Part shown: positions 5,899-6,667 of the stretch, in pieces
Numbering within the stretch: the first letter of the stretch is position 1
Layout of the letters: each line of letters opens with the position of its first letter
NCBI GenBank assembly: GCA_021815655.1
Contig: JAKAGJ010000114.1
Span: 1 to 6,667 of the forward strand
Length of the DNA: 6,667 nt
DNA from: Deltaproteobacteria bacterium
GTDB lineage: Bacteria > Desulfobacterota > Desulfarculia > Desulfarculales > Desulfarculaceae
Direction: 5' to 3'
Position numbers and translations under genes: made by a program
Notes under the pieces: model-generated
What the model was told of the DNA's origin: nothing
The model's database searches: none
What the model saw: the letters and a program-made list of their open reading frames with translations, nothing else

Positions 5899-6444
5899 CT
5901 ATTGTAATCGCACGCTAAGTTCATCTGGCGACACTGAAAAATACTCGTTTAAAATTTTTTGGGCATCTTTTGCCAATATTTCGTGTTGCATTCCTATCAT
6001 CGCTGAAGCATGAAGATTTCTATCGTAATCCACCGCAAGAACGATACCGCGCAACAAGGTCCCGTTTGTTATAACTGGCTCTATGAAGCGTAATTGCCAT
6101 GACTCATTATGGTTTCTCCCTACTACATTGAGAACTACGTGCCCTGCTTCAAATCTCAGGCGCCCATGATAAGAGACGTTTTTTTCTCCTTCAACTGCGA
6201 CAATCACCTTCAAACCAGTCAACCTTGAATATGAAATGTCCCATTTCTCATGAGTCCAAATTACATTACCATTCTTCCTTGACCAACCATAGTGATGCCA
6301 TATGCCTAAAAAAGGTGAGGCATTAACTCTCCTTCTGTGCAATTTAATAACCCGGTAACCTAGCTGGGTTGCGAGCGGAATAGAAATGCCTAGACCCAAC
6401 AATATCCATTCCTTTAACAAAATATCTGAAATTAAATTCATCAC
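5899..6444 (-). CDS. AT-rich orphan: membrane-anchored protein of unknown function
   Basis: A 181-residue protein that I cannot assign. Residues about 12-30 form one hydrophobic helix (ILLGLGISIPLATQLGY), followed by a basic stretch KLHRRR (34-39), which by the positive-inside rule places the C-terminal domain in the cytosol. From about 45 on, the sequence looks like a run of beta strands beginning with FLGIW (45-49) and including WTHEKWDISY, LKVIVAV, YHGRLRF, HVVLNVVG, WQLRFI and GIVLAVDY; this would suit a small beta-barrel or sandwich. A helix-like tail follows. Two 60-base lines sampled inside the gene have 19 and 23 G+C, far below the neighbours, so it was probably acquired by transfer. 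GTG 6444 has a GGGGGG 8 bases upstream; ATG 6441 is an equal choice. The function is unknown; a role as a defence effector is speculation. Confidence 0.75.
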   Translation of the reverse strand: MMNLISDILLKEWILLGLGISIPLATQLGYRVIKLHRRRVNASPFLGIWHHYGWSRKNGNVIWTHEKWDISYSRLTGLKVIVAVEGEKNVSYHGRLRFEAGHVVLNVVGRNHNESWQLRFIEPVITNGTLLRGIVLAVDYDRNLHASAMIGMQHEILAKDAQKILNEYFSVSPDELSVRLQ

Positions 6445-6536
6445 CCTTTATGCCCCCCAACTGAATCGCAAATTTCTCCGCGCCCGCCTGCAGGGCATCC
6501 TGCCCCGTAGGAAACCAAGGGTTGAATCGGCCCCTG
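6445..6536. other. Spacer between gatB and the orphan gene, with a small stem-loop
   Basis: The 92-bp gap returns from AT-rich to GC-rich composition. GGGCA (6493-6497) pairs with TGCCC (6501-6505) across a 3-base loop, about 30 bp beyond the gatB stop in its reading direction. No T-run follows, so a terminator call is not supported. The neighbouring segment AACCAAGGGTTGAATCGGCC looks like a degenerate intergenic repeat, but I cannot confirm that from one copy. Confidence 0.4.
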
Positions 6537-6667
6537 CTACCCCAACATCTTCTTGACCAACTCATTCAATATGGCCGGGTTGGCCTGGCCCTTGGTTTCC
6601 TTCATGGCCTGACCCACGAAAAAGCCCAGGAGCTTGTCCTTGCCGGCCTTGAACTGCTCCACCTGGC
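6537..6667 (-). CDS. gatB: Aspartyl/glutamyl-tRNA amidotransferase subunit B, C-terminal end
   Basis: On the minus strand the frame entering from the right edge reads [20 protein letters not shown], then [22 protein letters not shown], and stops at TAG 6539-6537. Only the last 42 residues are in the window. [27 protein letters not shown] and the closing L..L..KK(M)L are the hallmark of the GatB YqeY-like tail domain, which contacts tRNA. GatB works with GatA and GatC in the cytosol to amidate misacylated Glu-tRNA(Gln) and/or Asp-tRNA(Asn). The ending is intact and matches the normal C-terminus. The active-site part lies beyond the right edge. Confidence 0.95.
   Translation of the reverse strand, partial: QVEQFKAGKDKLLGFFVGQAMKETKGQANPAILNELVKKMLG

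Noticed and set aside
6344..6565. 73-codon minus-strand frame across the end of gatB and the start of the orphan gene
   Set aside because: It overlaps both better-supported genes in another frame; only its middle looks protein-like, which is noted as a finding.

Overview
The window is high-GC DNA (most coding lines look close to 70% GC) with tightly packed genes. It most resembles an anaerobic deltaproteobacterium of the Desulfobacterota type. The main taxonomic hint is a siroheme decarboxylase subunit of the AsnC/Lrp-like fold, which belongs to the alternative heme route common in sulfate reducers. This placement is inferred from gene content and style, not from a phylogenetic marker.

Layout, left to right. 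Positions 1-382 (+) hold the 3' end of a NYN-domain RNase gene with a C-terminal OST-HTH/LOTUS domain. Positions 383-594 carry no intact gene. They contain a partial duplication of the 5' end of the next gene and a tight cluster of four hairpins, two of which share the loop GTCCAT. Positions 595-2428 (+) are a translationally coupled three-gene cluster: a family 4 glycosyltransferase and two small proteins of unknown function, joined by ATGA and GTGA overlaps. A clear sigma-70-type promoter (TATAAT at 2480-2485) then leads into a universal stress protein gene ending at 2987.

From 2984 to the right edge every gene is on the minus strand. Reading in that direction: the C-terminal end of gatB (6667-6537), an AT-rich orphan gene for a membrane-anchored protein (6444-5899), a 191-bp spacer with a GTCATTGCGAGGAGC-type palindromic repeat and a GAGTTAACTC-centred inverted repeat, then mtnA (5707-4598), ilvE (4587-3514) and an ahbA-like gene (3430-2984). 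The universal stress protein gene and the ahbA-like gene meet tail to tail in one CTAG that supplies both stop codons.

mtnA and ilvE are 10 bp apart, and the ilvE ribosome-binding site overlaps the mtnA stop, so they are very probably co-expressed. MtnA isomerises methylthioribose-1-phosphate, and IlvE-type aminotransferases can carry out the last transamination of methionine salvage, so the pair may serve a salvage route as well as branched-chain amino acid metabolism.

The most unusual material is (a) the hairpin cluster and collapsed duplication before the glycosyltransferase and (b) the AT-rich orphan gene between gatB and mtnA. No tRNA, rRNA, CRISPR array or transposase gene was seen.
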